Assembly: GCF_027532185.1 (NCBI RefSeq)
Contig: NZ_JAPZSV010000010.1
Location: 124,001 to 188,000, forward strand
Length of the DNA: 64,000 nt
Source of the DNA: Hylemonella sp.
GTDB lineage: Bacteria > Pseudomonadota > Gammaproteobacteria > Burkholderiales > Burkholderiaceae_C
Direction: 5' to 3'
Part shown: positions 49,872 through 64,000 of the stretch, one piece after another
How the letters are laid out: every line of letters begins with the position of its first letter
Numbering within the stretch: the stretch's first letter is position 1
The notes under the pieces: generated by a model
What the model was told of the DNA's origin: nothing
The model's database searches: none
What the model saw: only the letters and a program-made list of their open reading frames with translations
Position numbers and translations under genes: made by a program

Positions 49872-50632
49872 AGCAGCGGCTCCTGCCGGTCCGGCGTGGC
49901 GTACAGGGTGCCGGCACCGAAGTAGGCGGTGATCTTCTCTTCTTCGAGCAGGGTGACCTGCTCGGGCGACTTCGTCTTGGGCACGTCGGCGAATTGCGCC
50001 CCAAGCAGGGCGTGGACATGGACGCCGTCACGCTTGACGCGCGAGAAGGTCATGGGCAGCAGCACGCGCTGGCCGGAGCCCGCGACTTCCACTTCCAGGT
50101 AGCGGAACAGCATTTCCATGCGGTCCACCCAGAGGTCGACCACCTTGCCGGCCACCGCGCCGTCGGCACCGATCACCGGCAGGCCGCGTGGATCGGTGTC
50201 CTTGGCCGCGACCCCATGGCCTGCGGCCGTCCGCAGCGGCACGATCTTGGGCTGACCGTGCAGATCAGCGTCGGGGACATCGGCGCGCTGGGCCCAGGCC
50301 CCGGGACCGACGCCCGCGAGCAGCGGGTTGCCTACCGGCTCCAGCGGTGCACCGTTCCAGCCGTGCACCGGTGTGCCCTGGTACTGGCCGTCGGCGCGGT
50401 TGGGGTCAGGCGCGATGTGCACATGGCCGTCGGCCGTCTTGAAGGTGGCAGGCGTGGACGGCACCGGCCAGCCATCGGTCTTCGGGCCGTTGAGTCGTCC
50501 CGGATCCATGGGATAGCCCTCGCGGTGGTTCTCGCGCACGAGGTAGTAGATCAGGCCCGCGAAAAACACCCAGAAAAGGTACAGGACGATCTGGGCCACG
50601 TCCACGTACTGGGTTATTGCTCCTGTTTCCAT
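49868..50632 (-). CDS. puhA: Photosynthetic reaction centre H subunit
   Basis: 254 residues. One N-terminal membrane helix (about 12-33, AQIVLYLFWVFFAGLIYYLVRE), then YPMDPGRLNGPKTDGWPVP and a cytoplasmic PRC-barrel domain (LPVIGADGAVAGKVVDLWVDR, LLPMTFSRVKRDGVHVHALLG). It caps the L-M dimer and gates proton access to QB. 31 bp after lhaA with an AAGGAGCT site. Confidence 0.97.
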   Translation of the reverse strand: METGAITQYVDVAQIVLYLFWVFFAGLIYYLVRENHREGYPMDPGRLNGPKTDGWPVPSTPATFKTADGHVHIAPDPNRADGQYQGTPVHGWNGAPLEPVGNPLLAGVGPGAWAQRADVPDADLHGQPKIVPLRTAAGHGVAAKDTDPRGLPVIGADGAVAGKVVDLWVDRMEMLFRYLEVEVAGSGQRVLLPMTFSRVKRDGVHVHALLGAQFADVPKTKSPEQVTLLEEEKITAYFGAGTLYATPDRQEPLL

Positions 50633-50663
50633 AGGTCAGCTCCTTGAAAAAACACCACACCGA

Positions 50664-52088
50664 TCAACCGGGCAGCTCGGCTAGGCCGAGTCTCAACATG
50701 GGCTGGGGCTGCTCGTTGCGACTGCTGCGCAGGAGCGGCCCCAGGGCGATCAAGACCACAAACAGGAGATAGATCTCCAGGTGGTAGACAAAGCTATAGC
50801 CCGTGACGGGCGTGTTGAGCACATCGCCCAGGCGGCCGGACAAGGCCAGGCTGGACACGCCATCGCGCAGCGCACCGCCCAGCGCCATGGCCACGCCGGT
50901 GGCCGTGGCCTGTACCGCGCCCCAGGCGCCCAGCACCAGGCCGCTCAGGCGGCTGTTGGAAAAGGACATGGCCGTCACCAGCATGCCCACCGAAAACAGG
51001 CCCGAGCCGAAACCGATGAGGAACACGCCGCTGCGAAACAGCGGGACCGAGGCCAGCGGCGCGGCAAAGATCACCATGGCAAACGCCGGCAGACCCAGCA
51101 GCACGCCCAGGCTGGCCAGACGGCAGGCATGCCAGCCCGAGGCCAGCCAGCGCGAGGACAGGGCAAAGGCCAGCAGGGAGCCGCCGGCACCGAGGGCGGT
51201 CAGGCTGCTGGTGGCACCCACATCCAGGCCGAGGAGCTCGGCGCCGTAGGGCTCGAGCACGATGTCCTGCATGCTGAAGGCCAGCGAGCCCAGGGCGACC
51301 GTCCACAGAAAGCGCCGCATCTTGGGCAGCGCCATCAACTCTTTCCAGCTGCTGCGAAAGCCTCCGGCCGCACGCGCCCCGCGCTTGCCCTGCCGTGCTT
51401 CCTGCTTCCACATCGAGATCAGGTTGATGACGGCCACGAACACGGCCGCGCCCTGGATCACCTGGATCAGGCGCTTGGGGCTGAAGTCGGTCAGAAGCAG
51501 ACCGAAGATCACGCTGCTGCCGATCATGCCCAGCAGCAGCATGCTGTAGAGCAGCGCCACCACACGCGGACGCTTGTCCTCGGTGGCGAGGTCATTGGCC
51601 AGGGCAATGCCCGCCGTCTGCGTGACCTGCAGGCCGGCGCCGATGAGCACAAAGGCCAGGCCAGCGCCGAGCTGACCGGCCCACACCGTCTTTTCGGCGG
51701 CTTCGGACAGCAGCAGCAGGGCAAAGGGCATCACGGCCAGGCCGCCGAACAGCAGCAGGGTGCCGGTCCAGAGGTAGGGAATGCGGCGCAGGCCCAGCGC
51801 CGAGGGATGGGTGTCGCTGCGGTAGCCGATCAGGGCGCGCAGCGGCGCGAACACCATGGGGATGGCCACGGCCAGCGCGACCCACCAGGTCGGTACCTGC
51901 AGCTCTACGATCATGACGCGGTTGAGGGTGCCCACCATCAGCGCCACCACCATGCCGATCACCACCTGGAACAGCGCGAGGCGCAGCAGGCGCCCCATCG
52001 GCAGCTCGGGCGAGGCCGCATCGGCAAACGGCATGAAGCGCGTGCCGTAGGCCGTCAACCAGCGGGGCATGGGCAGGCGCAGTTTCAT
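50664..52088 (-). CDS. lhaA: LhaA/PucC-family light-harvesting assembly protein
   Basis: 474-residue MFS-like protein with about 12 membrane segments of the PucC/LhaA (BCD) family, which helps LH1 assembly and may deliver bacteriochlorophyll. Conserved text: VGTLNRVMIVELQVPTWWVAL, PLRALIGYRSDTHPSALGLRR-like loop and AFSMQDIVLEPYGAELLG. The ATG at 52088 overlaps the bchM stop (ATGA); an upstream extension is a bchM shadow. Directly before puhA, as in other purple bacteria. Confidence 0.94.
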   Translation of the reverse strand: MKLRLPMPRWLTAYGTRFMPFADAASPELPMGRLLRLALFQVVIGMVVALMVGTLNRVMIVELQVPTWWVALAVAIPMVFAPLRALIGYRSDTHPSALGLRRIPYLWTGTLLLFGGLAVMPFALLLLSEAAEKTVWAGQLGAGLAFVLIGAGLQVTQTAGIALANDLATEDKRPRVVALLYSMLLLGMIGSSVIFGLLLTDFSPKRLIQVIQGAAVFVAVINLISMWKQEARQGKRGARAAGGFRSSWKELMALPKMRRFLWTVALGSLAFSMQDIVLEPYGAELLGLDVGATSSLTALGAGGSLLAFALSSRWLASGWHACRLASLGVLLGLPAFAMVIFAAPLASVPLFRSGVFLIGFGSGLFSVGMLVTAMSFSNSRLSGLVLGAWGAVQATATGVAMALGGALRDGVSSLALSGRLGDVLNTPVTGYSFVYHLEIYLLFVVLIALGPLLRSSRNEQPQPMLRLGLAELPG

Positions 52089-52792
52089 GTGCGACTCCAC
52101 TCCCATGCCTGGGAGGTGTAGAAACCGCGGGCCACGCGCTGCATGCGGGCTTCCTGCCAGCCCTGCAGGCCCGGATGCTGCTGGAGTTGCCGCTGCAAGG
52201 CAGCATAGGCCACCGGTGACAGCGAAGGCGAGCGATCGCTGCGCGGGAACAACCGCCCCACGCTGTGCATGAGGGCCAGCAGCGGCGTGCGCGGTGCAAA
52301 CGTGAACGTCATGGAGCGGCGCACCCTTGGGGCCAGGCTGGCCAGGGCTTGCACGATCTGCTCGCAGTCGTAGTGGATGAGCGAGTCCATGCACACCACA
52401 TGATCGAAAGTCCCCAGGTCTGCGCTCAGCATGTCGCCCGAGAGAAAAGTGACCGAGCCGGCCAGCTGGGGACGCTCCTCGGCCATGCGATCGGCCGCGA
52501 GCTTGACCAGGGTGGGCGAGAGATCGATGGCGATGACCTCGGCACCCCGTTGCGCCGCCTGCAGCGCGAGCGCCCCCGTGCCGCAACCCGCATCGAGCAG
52601 GCGCAGGCCGCGCATGTCTTCCGGCAGCCAGGACAACAGGGTGGCCCGCATGGTGTCGCGCCCGGCCCGCACGGTGGCGCGGATGCGCCCCACCGGTTCG
52701 TTGGAGGTCAGGCGCGCCCAGGCATCGGCCGCGGTGCGGTCGAAATAGTGTTCGATCTGGCTGCGGCGCTGTTCGTAGGCGGTGCTGTTCAT
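52085..52792 (-). CDS. bchM: Mg-protoporphyrin IX O-methyltransferase
   Basis: 235-residue SAM methyltransferase. N-terminal QIEHYFDRTAADAWARLTS, SAM motif LRLLDAGCGTGALALQAA (about 63-80) and DHVVCMDSLIHYD. It methylates the ring-C propionate after Mg insertion. 13 bp after bchL; overlaps lhaA by 4 bp. Confidence 0.96.
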   Translation of the reverse strand: MNSTAYEQRRSQIEHYFDRTAADAWARLTSNEPVGRIRATVRAGRDTMRATLLSWLPEDMRGLRLLDAGCGTGALALQAAQRGAEVIAIDLSPTLVKLAADRMAEERPQLAGSVTFLSGDMLSADLGTFDHVVCMDSLIHYDCEQIVQALASLAPRVRRSMTFTFAPRTPLLALMHSVGRLFPRSDRSPSLSPVAYAALQRQLQQHPGLQGWQEARMQRVARGFYTSQAWEWSRT

Positions 52793-52805
52793 GGCGTGGG
52801 TGCTT

Positions 52806-57497
<4,692 letters not shown>

Positions 57498-57523
<26 letters not shown>

Positions 57524-59060
57524 CGTAGAGGGTCTCCACGGTGATGGTGGGTACACCCTGGTCCAGCGCGTAGCGCTCGGTGTTGCGTCGTGCCTTGCCG
57601 CGCACGAAAAACGGGATCTTGCCCAGCTCCTTTTCGGCCTCGGGGCTCCATGTCGCCGTGCCGGCCGCCACGGTGATGGGGGCGGCGGCGGCCGGCATGG
57701 CCGGCGTTTCGGCGGCGGCGACGCTGACCGCCGCGGGGCGGGTGCCGCCCAGGTGCGAGGGGGCGGCACCGGCGTGGAACTCGAAGTCCTGACGGAACAT
57801 GCCCAGCAGGTGCTCTTCGAGTCCCATCATCAGTGGGTGCACCCAGGTGTCGAAGAGGACGTTGGCGCCCTCGTAACCCATCTGGGGTGCGTAACGGGCC
57901 GGGTAGTCCTGCACGTGGACCGGTGCCGAGATGACCGCGCAGGGGATGCCATGGCGCTTGGCGATGTGGCGTTCCATCTGGGTGCCCAGGATGAGCTCGG
58001 GCTGCAAGGCGGTGATCTGATTTTCGACCTCGAGGTAGTCGTCGGTGATCAGGGCCTCGACACCGTGTTTCTTGGCGCAGTCCCGCACCTCGCGCGCGAA
58101 CTCGCGGCTGTAGCTGCCCAGGCCCACGACCTCGAAGCCCATCTCCTCGCTCGCGATGCGGGCGGCCGCGACCACGTGGGTGGCGTCGCCGAAGATGTAG
58201 ACCCGCTTGCCCGTGAGGTAGGTCGAGTCGACCGAGCGCGCATACCAGCGTGCGCGGGCGACGGCCTCGTCTTCTGCGGGTGCGGACAGACCGGTGAGAG
58301 CGCAGACCTCGGCCAGGAAATCGCGCGTGGCGTTCAGGCCCAGGGGCACGGTCTTCGTGTAGGGCTGGCCGAACTGGCGCTGCAGCCATTGCGCGGCCGC
58401 GAGTCCGATCTCCGGGTAGAGCACGACGTTGAAGTCGGCTTCGGCCAGCTTCCGCAGGTCGGCCACGCTGGCGTCGAGCGGCGCGACGACCGCCACGTCG
58501 ACACCCAGCTGCTGCAGCAGCTGCGTGACCTCGCGCACATCGTCGCGGTGACGGAAGCCCAGGGCGCTGGGGCCCAGCAGATTGCAGCGGGGCCGCGCCT
58601 GGGGTTTTTTCTCGCCCGGCTTGTGCACGAGATGACGGCACAGCTGGTAGAAGGTTTCGCTGGCGCCCCAGTTTTCCTTGCGCTGGTAGGAGGGCAGCTC
58701 CAGGGCCACCACCGGAATCGGCAGCTGCAGGGCCTGCGCCAGGCCGCCCGGGTCGTCCTGGATCAGCTCGGCCGTGCACGAGGACCCCACGAGCAGGGCG
58801 GCGGGCTGGTGACGCTGCACCGCCTTGCGGGCTGCGTCCTTGAAGAGCTCGGCGGTGTCACCGCCCAGGTCGCGCGCCTGGAAGGTGGTGTAGGTCACGG
58901 GCGGACGCTGGGCGCGGCGCTCGATCATCGTGAACAGCAGGTCAGCGTAGGTGTCGCCCTGCGGGGCGTGCAGGACATAGTGCACATCACGCATCGCGGT
59001 GGCAATACGCATGGCGCCGACGTGAGGCGGTCCTTCGTAGGTCCAGAGCGTGAGTTGCAT
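57498..59060 (-). CDS. bchB: Light-independent protochlorophyllide reductase subunit B
   Basis: 520 residues. N-terminal [20 protein letters not shown], then [20 protein letters not shown] with a cluster-region cysteine, [20 protein letters not shown], and [21 protein letters not shown]-type text (split). An Ala/Pro-rich linker of about 40 residues leads to the C-terminal BchB domain ([20 protein letters not shown]). Partner of BchN. The ATG at 59060 lies 8 bp after bchN; the frame upstream is a bchN shadow. Confidence 0.96.
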
Positions 59061-59068
59061 GGTGGGTC

Positions 59069-60861
<1,793 letters not shown>

Positions 60862-60893
60862 GAAGAACCTTGGTCGACTGGTGGCTTGGATTC

Positions 60894-60922
60894 ACTTTAG
60901 AACCCGAAAGCCCATGTGTCAA
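60894..60922 (-). promoter_or_regulatory. Predicted sigma-70 promoter of the bchF operon
   Basis: On the minus strand, TTGACA (60917-60922), a 17-base spacer and TAAAGT (60894-60899). The -35 is half of the PpsR palindrome. The predicted start, near 60887, leaves a leader of about 26 bases before bchF. Confidence 0.6.
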
Positions 60923-60934
60923 TTTAAATTGACA
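60917..60934. promoter_or_regulatory. PpsR/CrtJ operator upstream of bchF (and ppaA)
   Basis: TGTCAATTTAAATTGACA is a perfect 18-bp palindrome of the TGT-N12-ACA form. It covers the -35 of the bchF promoter. As the only such site seen in front of the bchF to crtB string, it may control about 16.6 kb of genes. It may also affect the divergent ppaA gene. Confidence 0.85.
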
Positions 60935-61109
60935 ACAAATTAATAAACCAGGGTTTACACCTATCGAAATCTTTCCGGATCGAATCACACTGGATTCGTG
61001 GCGGTTCCGAGGCCCCAACAGAGCCCGGACCCGCCCGATGGGTTGCGACGAGCGCGCCGACGTGTTGGAACTTGCCGCTGGTGTATTCCACTGAGGATCG
61101 GTGCCTGCC

Positions 61110-61901
61110 ATGCCGCAATTTCAGCTAGACCACCCCTGCTTCCAGCACCCTGAGGTCAGGGAAGCGAGCCAGTCCACGAGCTTTCTGAGGTCGCCGACCG
61201 GCCCCCGGCTGGTGGGTGGAACGACCTACGAGGGCCGGTCGGAGCTCGAAGCAGGCCACGTGCAGAGCCTGGCCCAGGCCTGCCTGACGAGCCTGGATGC
61301 CGCACGTCAGCTGATCAGGGGCTGGCAGCGCCAGGGGCTCTCGCTGGCACAGATCTACACCCGGGGCATCGCTCCCTGCGCCCGCCTGCTGGGCGACTGG
61401 TGGGGCACCGACCGCATCGATTTCGCCACGACCACCATCGCCAGCACCCACCTGCAGCGCCTGTTGCATGAGTTCAGCGCCGAGTTTCTGCAGGAAGCGC
61501 CCTGCCCCCCTCAGAACCTGAGCCTGCTGCTGCTCGCCGAGCCCGGCGCGCAGCACAGCCTGGGCTTGTTCATGCTGGGCGAATTCTTTCGCCGGGCCGG
61601 CTGGGCCGTGACTGTCGGCCTGCCCGCCGATGTGACCGAGTTCAAACGCCTGTTCCGGGCCGAGTGGTTCGACGCCATCGGCGTCAGCCTCAGCACGGAC
61701 CGCCACCTGGCATCGCTGGAAAAACTGCTTCCCCAGCTCAAGGCCACCTCGGTCAATCAGGACATGCACATCTTCGTCGGTGGGCCACTGATCATGAGCG
61801 ATCCTGGGCGCGTGGACTGGCTCTGCGCCGAAATCGTGGCGGCCGATGCGCCCGCGACGGTGCAACGCGTCACCGAGAGCATGGCCAGCCGCGTGGTTTG
61901 A
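61110..61901 (+). CDS. ppaA: PpaA/AerR-type cobalamin-binding photosynthesis regulator
   Basis: 263 residues. Central helical MeCbl-cap-like region (about 50-125, AQACLTSLDAARQLIRGW, FATTTIASTHLQRLLHEF) followed by a B12-binding Rossmann domain: LLLAEPGAQHSLGLFMLGEFFR holds the candidate cobalamin His at about 149, then GVSLSTDRHL and IFVGGPLIM. AerR/PpaA antagonises or modulates PpsR/CrtJ. It is next to ppsR, the usual place. A GTG at 61101 with GAGGA 3 bases before it is an alternative start. Confidence 0.9.
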   Translation: MPQFQLDHPCFQHPEVREASQSTSFLRSPTGPRLVGGTTYEGRSELEAGHVQSLAQACLTSLDAARQLIRGWQRQGLSLAQIYTRGIAPCARLLGDWWGTDRIDFATTTIASTHLQRLLHEFSAEFLQEAPCPPQNLSLLLLAEPGAQHSLGLFMLGEFFRRAGWAVTVGLPADVTEFKRLFRAEWFDAIGVSLSTDRHLASLEKLLPQLKATSVNQDMHIFVGGPLIMSDPGRVDWLCAEIVAADAPATVQRVTESMASRVV

Positions 61902-62020
61902 GAGCGCATGCGCTGCACACCGGGAACCCACGCCATGAGGTCACCCAGCCCCCAAAATCAGCGTTTTCCCCGGGTCGCCCAGGCGCTGGCGCCGCCTACA
62001 ATCGATTGTCCAAGACAAAA

Positions 62021-62065
62021 ATACTGTCAACATACACATATACCATCACGTTAGATTGACAGTAT
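62021..62065. promoter_or_regulatory. Split inverted repeat at the ppsR start
   Basis: ATACTGTCAA (62021-62030) and TTGACAGTAT (62056-62065) are perfect 10-bp inverted arms, 25 bp apart, each containing a PpsR half-site (TGTC/GACA). The right arm overlaps the ppsR ATG (62064). A TACAAT -10-like box lies upstream at 61997-62002. The layout suggests autoregulation, but the spacing is not the normal N12. Confidence 0.5.
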
Positions 62066-63452
62066 GCGTCTCCCCACACTTGACTCCTCGAACTTCACCC
62101 GGCTTCTGGGTGTCGTCTCGGACCTCGCCCTGGTAATGGACGCGTCCGGGGTGATTGAGGACGTGTCGACCGGCAGTGCGACGCTGGTAGCTTCCGGCTG
62201 TCAGGCCTGGATTGGACGCCGATGGCTGGAGACCGTCACCTCCGAGAGCCGAACCAAGATCCAGGAGCTGCTGGCCAGCGTGAACGCCCCCGAGACGCCA
62301 CGCTGGCGTCAGGTCAACCACCCGTCTCCCATGGGCAACGATGTGGCGGTGCAATATGTGGTTCTGCCGCTGGAGCAGGGGAAAATCCTGGCGCTGGGGC
62401 GCGATCTCGAAGCCATCGCCGAACTGCAGCGTCGCCTGGTCGAGACCCAGCAGTCGATGGAGCGGGACTATCTGCGGCTGCGCCAGATCGAAGCACGATA
62501 CCGGGTCCTGTTCGACACCTCCTCGGAAGCCGTGCTGCTGGTCGACGCCGCGACCCAGCGCGTGCTCGAGGCGAATATGGGCGCACAGTCCCTGCTCAAA
62601 GATGCTGGCAAGCGCCTGGTGGGGCGCGACGTCCGGGAGTGGTTCGAAGACGACAGCCAGAGCGAGGTGCAGTCTCTGCTGCGCACGGCCCTGGCCACCG
62701 GTCGCATTGAGATGTGCGCCGCCCGCGTCGTGGGCCTCTCCGCTCCCCTGACGATGTCCGCCACCGTCTTCCGACAGGAGGGCGGCGCCCAGTTCCTGAT
62801 CCGGCTGGTCAGCCGCGAAGCGGCGGCCGAAGTCCATCACGACAACGGGACGACACTGGCCCTGGTGGATGCGATGGAACACTTCCCGGATGGCTGGCTG
62901 CTGACCGACACCGCTGGCGTGATCAAGACCGTCAACGAGGAAAGCATGGCCCTCATGGGTCTGACGGCAGCCTCCCAGATCGTGGGTCAGGGCATGGAGC
63001 GCTGGTTGCAGCGCGGCGCGGTCGATTGGGGTGTGCTGAACACGAGCCTGCGCCAGCAGCTGCCGGTACGCAACTTCGCCACCGAGATGCGCACGCTGTC
63101 GGGCCTGACGGTCCCGGTCGAGGTCTCCGCCGTCTACCTCTCGCGCCCCGAGCCCGCCTATGCCTTCTTTGTCCGCGACGTCAATCGCCGCCCCTCGGGT
63201 GCCGCGGCCGGTGCGCCCGGTCCGGTGCACCCTTTCGCCGAGCTGTCCCAGCTGGTCGGGCGCCGCCCCATCAAGGACATCGTGGGCGAGACGGTGGACA
63301 CCATCGAGCGCATGTGCATCGTGTCGGCGCTCGAACTCACGCACAACAACCGCGCCTCGGCAGCCGAGATGCTGGGGCTGTCCCGCCAGAGCCTCTATGT
63401 CAAGCTGCGCCGCTTCGGCATCGTCGCCGACGCAGACGTCGAAACCAGCTGA
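62064..63452 (+). CDS. ppsR: PpsR/CrtJ transcriptional repressor of photosynthesis genes
   Basis: 462 residues, the family's usual length. An N-terminal domain, a coiled Q-linker (about 115-145, ELQRRLVETQQSMERDYLRLRQ in pieces) and two PAS domains (DTSSEAVLLVDAATQRVLEAN; PDGWLLTDTAGVIKTVNEES), then a Fis-type helix-turn-helix (ASAAEMLGLSRQSLYVKLRR). The redox cysteine expected in the DNA-binding domain is present at C418 (ERMCIVSALEL). It represses bch, crt and other genes through TGT-N12-ACA sites. No strong ribosome binding site precedes the ATG. Confidence 0.95.
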   Translation: MRLPTLDSSNFTRLLGVVSDLALVMDASGVIEDVSTGSATLVASGCQAWIGRRWLETVTSESRTKIQELLASVNAPETPRWRQVNHPSPMGNDVAVQYVVLPLEQGKILALGRDLEAIAELQRRLVETQQSMERDYLRLRQIEARYRVLFDTSSEAVLLVDAATQRVLEANMGAQSLLKDAGKRLVGRDVREWFEDDSQSEVQSLLRTALATGRIEMCAARVVGLSAPLTMSATVFRQEGGAQFLIRLVSREAAAEVHHDNGTTLALVDAMEHFPDGWLLTDTAGVIKTVNEESMALMGLTAASQIVGQGMERWLQRGAVDWGVLNTSLRQQLPVRNFATEMRTLSGLTVPVEVSAVYLSRPEPAYAFFVRDVNRRPSGAAAGAPGPVHPFAELSQLVGRRPIKDIVGETVDTIERMCIVSALELTHNNRASAAEMLGLSRQSLYVKLRRFGIVADADVETS

Positions 63453-63464
63453 TCGCAAGCCAGA

Positions 63465-63493
63465 TTGACACTAGGTGTCAATCTGAGTTGACA
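63465..63493. promoter_or_regulatory. Composite PpsR operator upstream of bchG
   Basis: TGTCAATCTGAGTTGACA (63476-63493) fits TGT-N12-ACA. It shares its left half with a second palindrome, TTGACACTAGGTGTCAA (63465-63481), so three half-sites lie in 29 bp. TTGACA at 63488-63493 with CACAAT at 63510-63515 (16-base spacing) could be the bchG promoter, starting transcription at about the ATG. Confidence 0.7.
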
Positions 63494-63521
63494 ATTTCGA
63501 ATCTGTCTCCACAATGGAGAC

Positions 63522-64000
63522 ATGAGCAGCCCACCTCTCACCTTGACGCCGCCCCTGCAGCGACCTGCGCTGAGGACGGTGGCCGAGCTGCTCAAGCCCA
63601 TCACCTGGTTTCCGCCCATGTGGGCCTTTGCCTGCGGGGTGGTGGCCTCGGGCCAGAGCCTGTCCGCGCACTGGGGCCTGATCGTGCTGGGGCTCGTACT
63701 GACCGGCCCCCTGGTCTGCGCCAGCAGCCAGGCGGTCAACGACTGGTTCGACCGCCATGTCGATGCCATCAATGAACCGCAGCGGCCCATCCCTTCGGGC
63801 CGCATGCCCGGACGCTGGGGCCTGGGCATCGCCATCGCCTGGACGCTGCTGTCCCTGCTCTGGGCCACGCTGATGGGCCCGTGGGGTTTCGCGGCCTGCG
63901 CGCTGGCCATCGTCTTTTCCTGGGCCTACAGCGCCCCGCCCGTGCGCCTCAAGGCCAACGGCTGGTGGGGCAACGCGGCCTGCGCCCTGAGCTACGAGGG
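63522..64000 (+). CDS. bchG: Bacteriochlorophyll synthase BchG (partial, runs off the window)
   Basis: The first 159 codons of BchG, a UbiA-type prenyltransferase that esterifies bacteriochlorophyllide a with geranylgeranyl or phytyl diphosphate. KPITWFPPMWAFACGVV and the prenyl diphosphate site NDWFDRHVDAINEPQRPIPS (about 75-94) are diagnostic, followed by SGRMPGRWGL. The 3' half lies beyond the window edge. GGAG precedes the ATG at an unusually short distance of two bases. Confidence 0.95.
   Translation, partial: MSSPPLTLTPPLQRPALRTVAELLKPITWFPPMWAFACGVVASGQSLSAHWGLIVLGLVLTGPLVCASSQAVNDWFDRHVDAINEPQRPIPSGRMPGRWGLGIAIAWTLLSLLWATLMGPWGFAACALAIVFSWAYSAPPVRLKANGWWGNAACALSYE

Overview
The window is GC-rich, densely packed proteobacterial DNA that fits a phototrophic betaproteobacterium of the order Burkholderiales (Rhodoferax, Limnohabitans or Rubrivivax type). 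This is inferred from the Mla operon order with mlaA inside, the pilMNOPQ-aroKB block, and a photosynthesis gene cluster with pufBALMC, acsF between puhC and puhE, and crtA/crtD/crtC after puf. No rRNA, tRNA or CRISPR was seen.

Layout. 0-3.9 kb (minus strand): Mla phospholipid transport operon mlaFED-mlaA-mlaCB. 4-10.3 kb (minus): gltBD glutamate synthase, with a REP-like hairpin between the two genes. 10.4-11.2 kb: a REP-associated tyrosine transposase. 11.2-22.4 kb (minus): one long, mostly overlapping gene string: pilMNOPQ (type IV pilus assembly and secretin), aroK, aroB, dGTPase, an MFS transporter, a DUF1415 protein, a methyltransferase and a glycine-zipper lipoprotein. 22.6-28.8 kb: PBP1A (plus), cyaY (minus), lptM-lysA and an MsbA-like ABC exporter (plus).

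28.8-64 kb is the photosynthesis gene cluster. The plus-strand superoperon crtE-crtF-bchCXYZ-pufB-(unknown ORF)-pufA-pufLMC leads into crtA-crtD-crtC. Facing it, a minus-strand operon of about 16.6 kb runs bchF-bchN-bchB-bchH-bchL-bchM-lhaA-puhA-puhB-puhC-acsF-puhE-crtI-crtB. The two arms converge at 44.2 kb, where a stray DUF1851/Tdi1-like gene lies. At the right end the regulators ppaA/aerR and ppsR precede bchG, which runs off the window. The genes supply most of bacteriochlorophyll a synthesis (Mg chelatase H, methyl transfer, aerobic ring-E closure, dark protochlorophyllide reduction, chlorin reduction, C3 modification, phytylation), the spheroidene/spheroidenone carotenoid path, the LH1 antenna, the reaction centre with its tetrahaem cytochrome, and assembly factors. 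bchD, bchI, bchO and bchP are absent and may lie beyond the right edge.

Regulation is visible as 18-bp TGT-N12-ACA palindromes, the PpsR/CrtJ operator form, before crtE, bchC (two, 8 bp apart), bchF and bchG. A split TGTCAA/TTGACA inverted repeat overlaps the ppsR start. The most unusual item is a 74-residue single-pass membrane ORF with its own ribosome binding site placed between pufB and pufA, where these antenna genes are normally adjacent. Other items worth checking are a 43-codon micro-ORF coupled to bchZ at the pufQ position, a small membrane protein divergent from crtE that shares its PpsR operator region, and a crtC with no usual start codon except one deep inside crtD.
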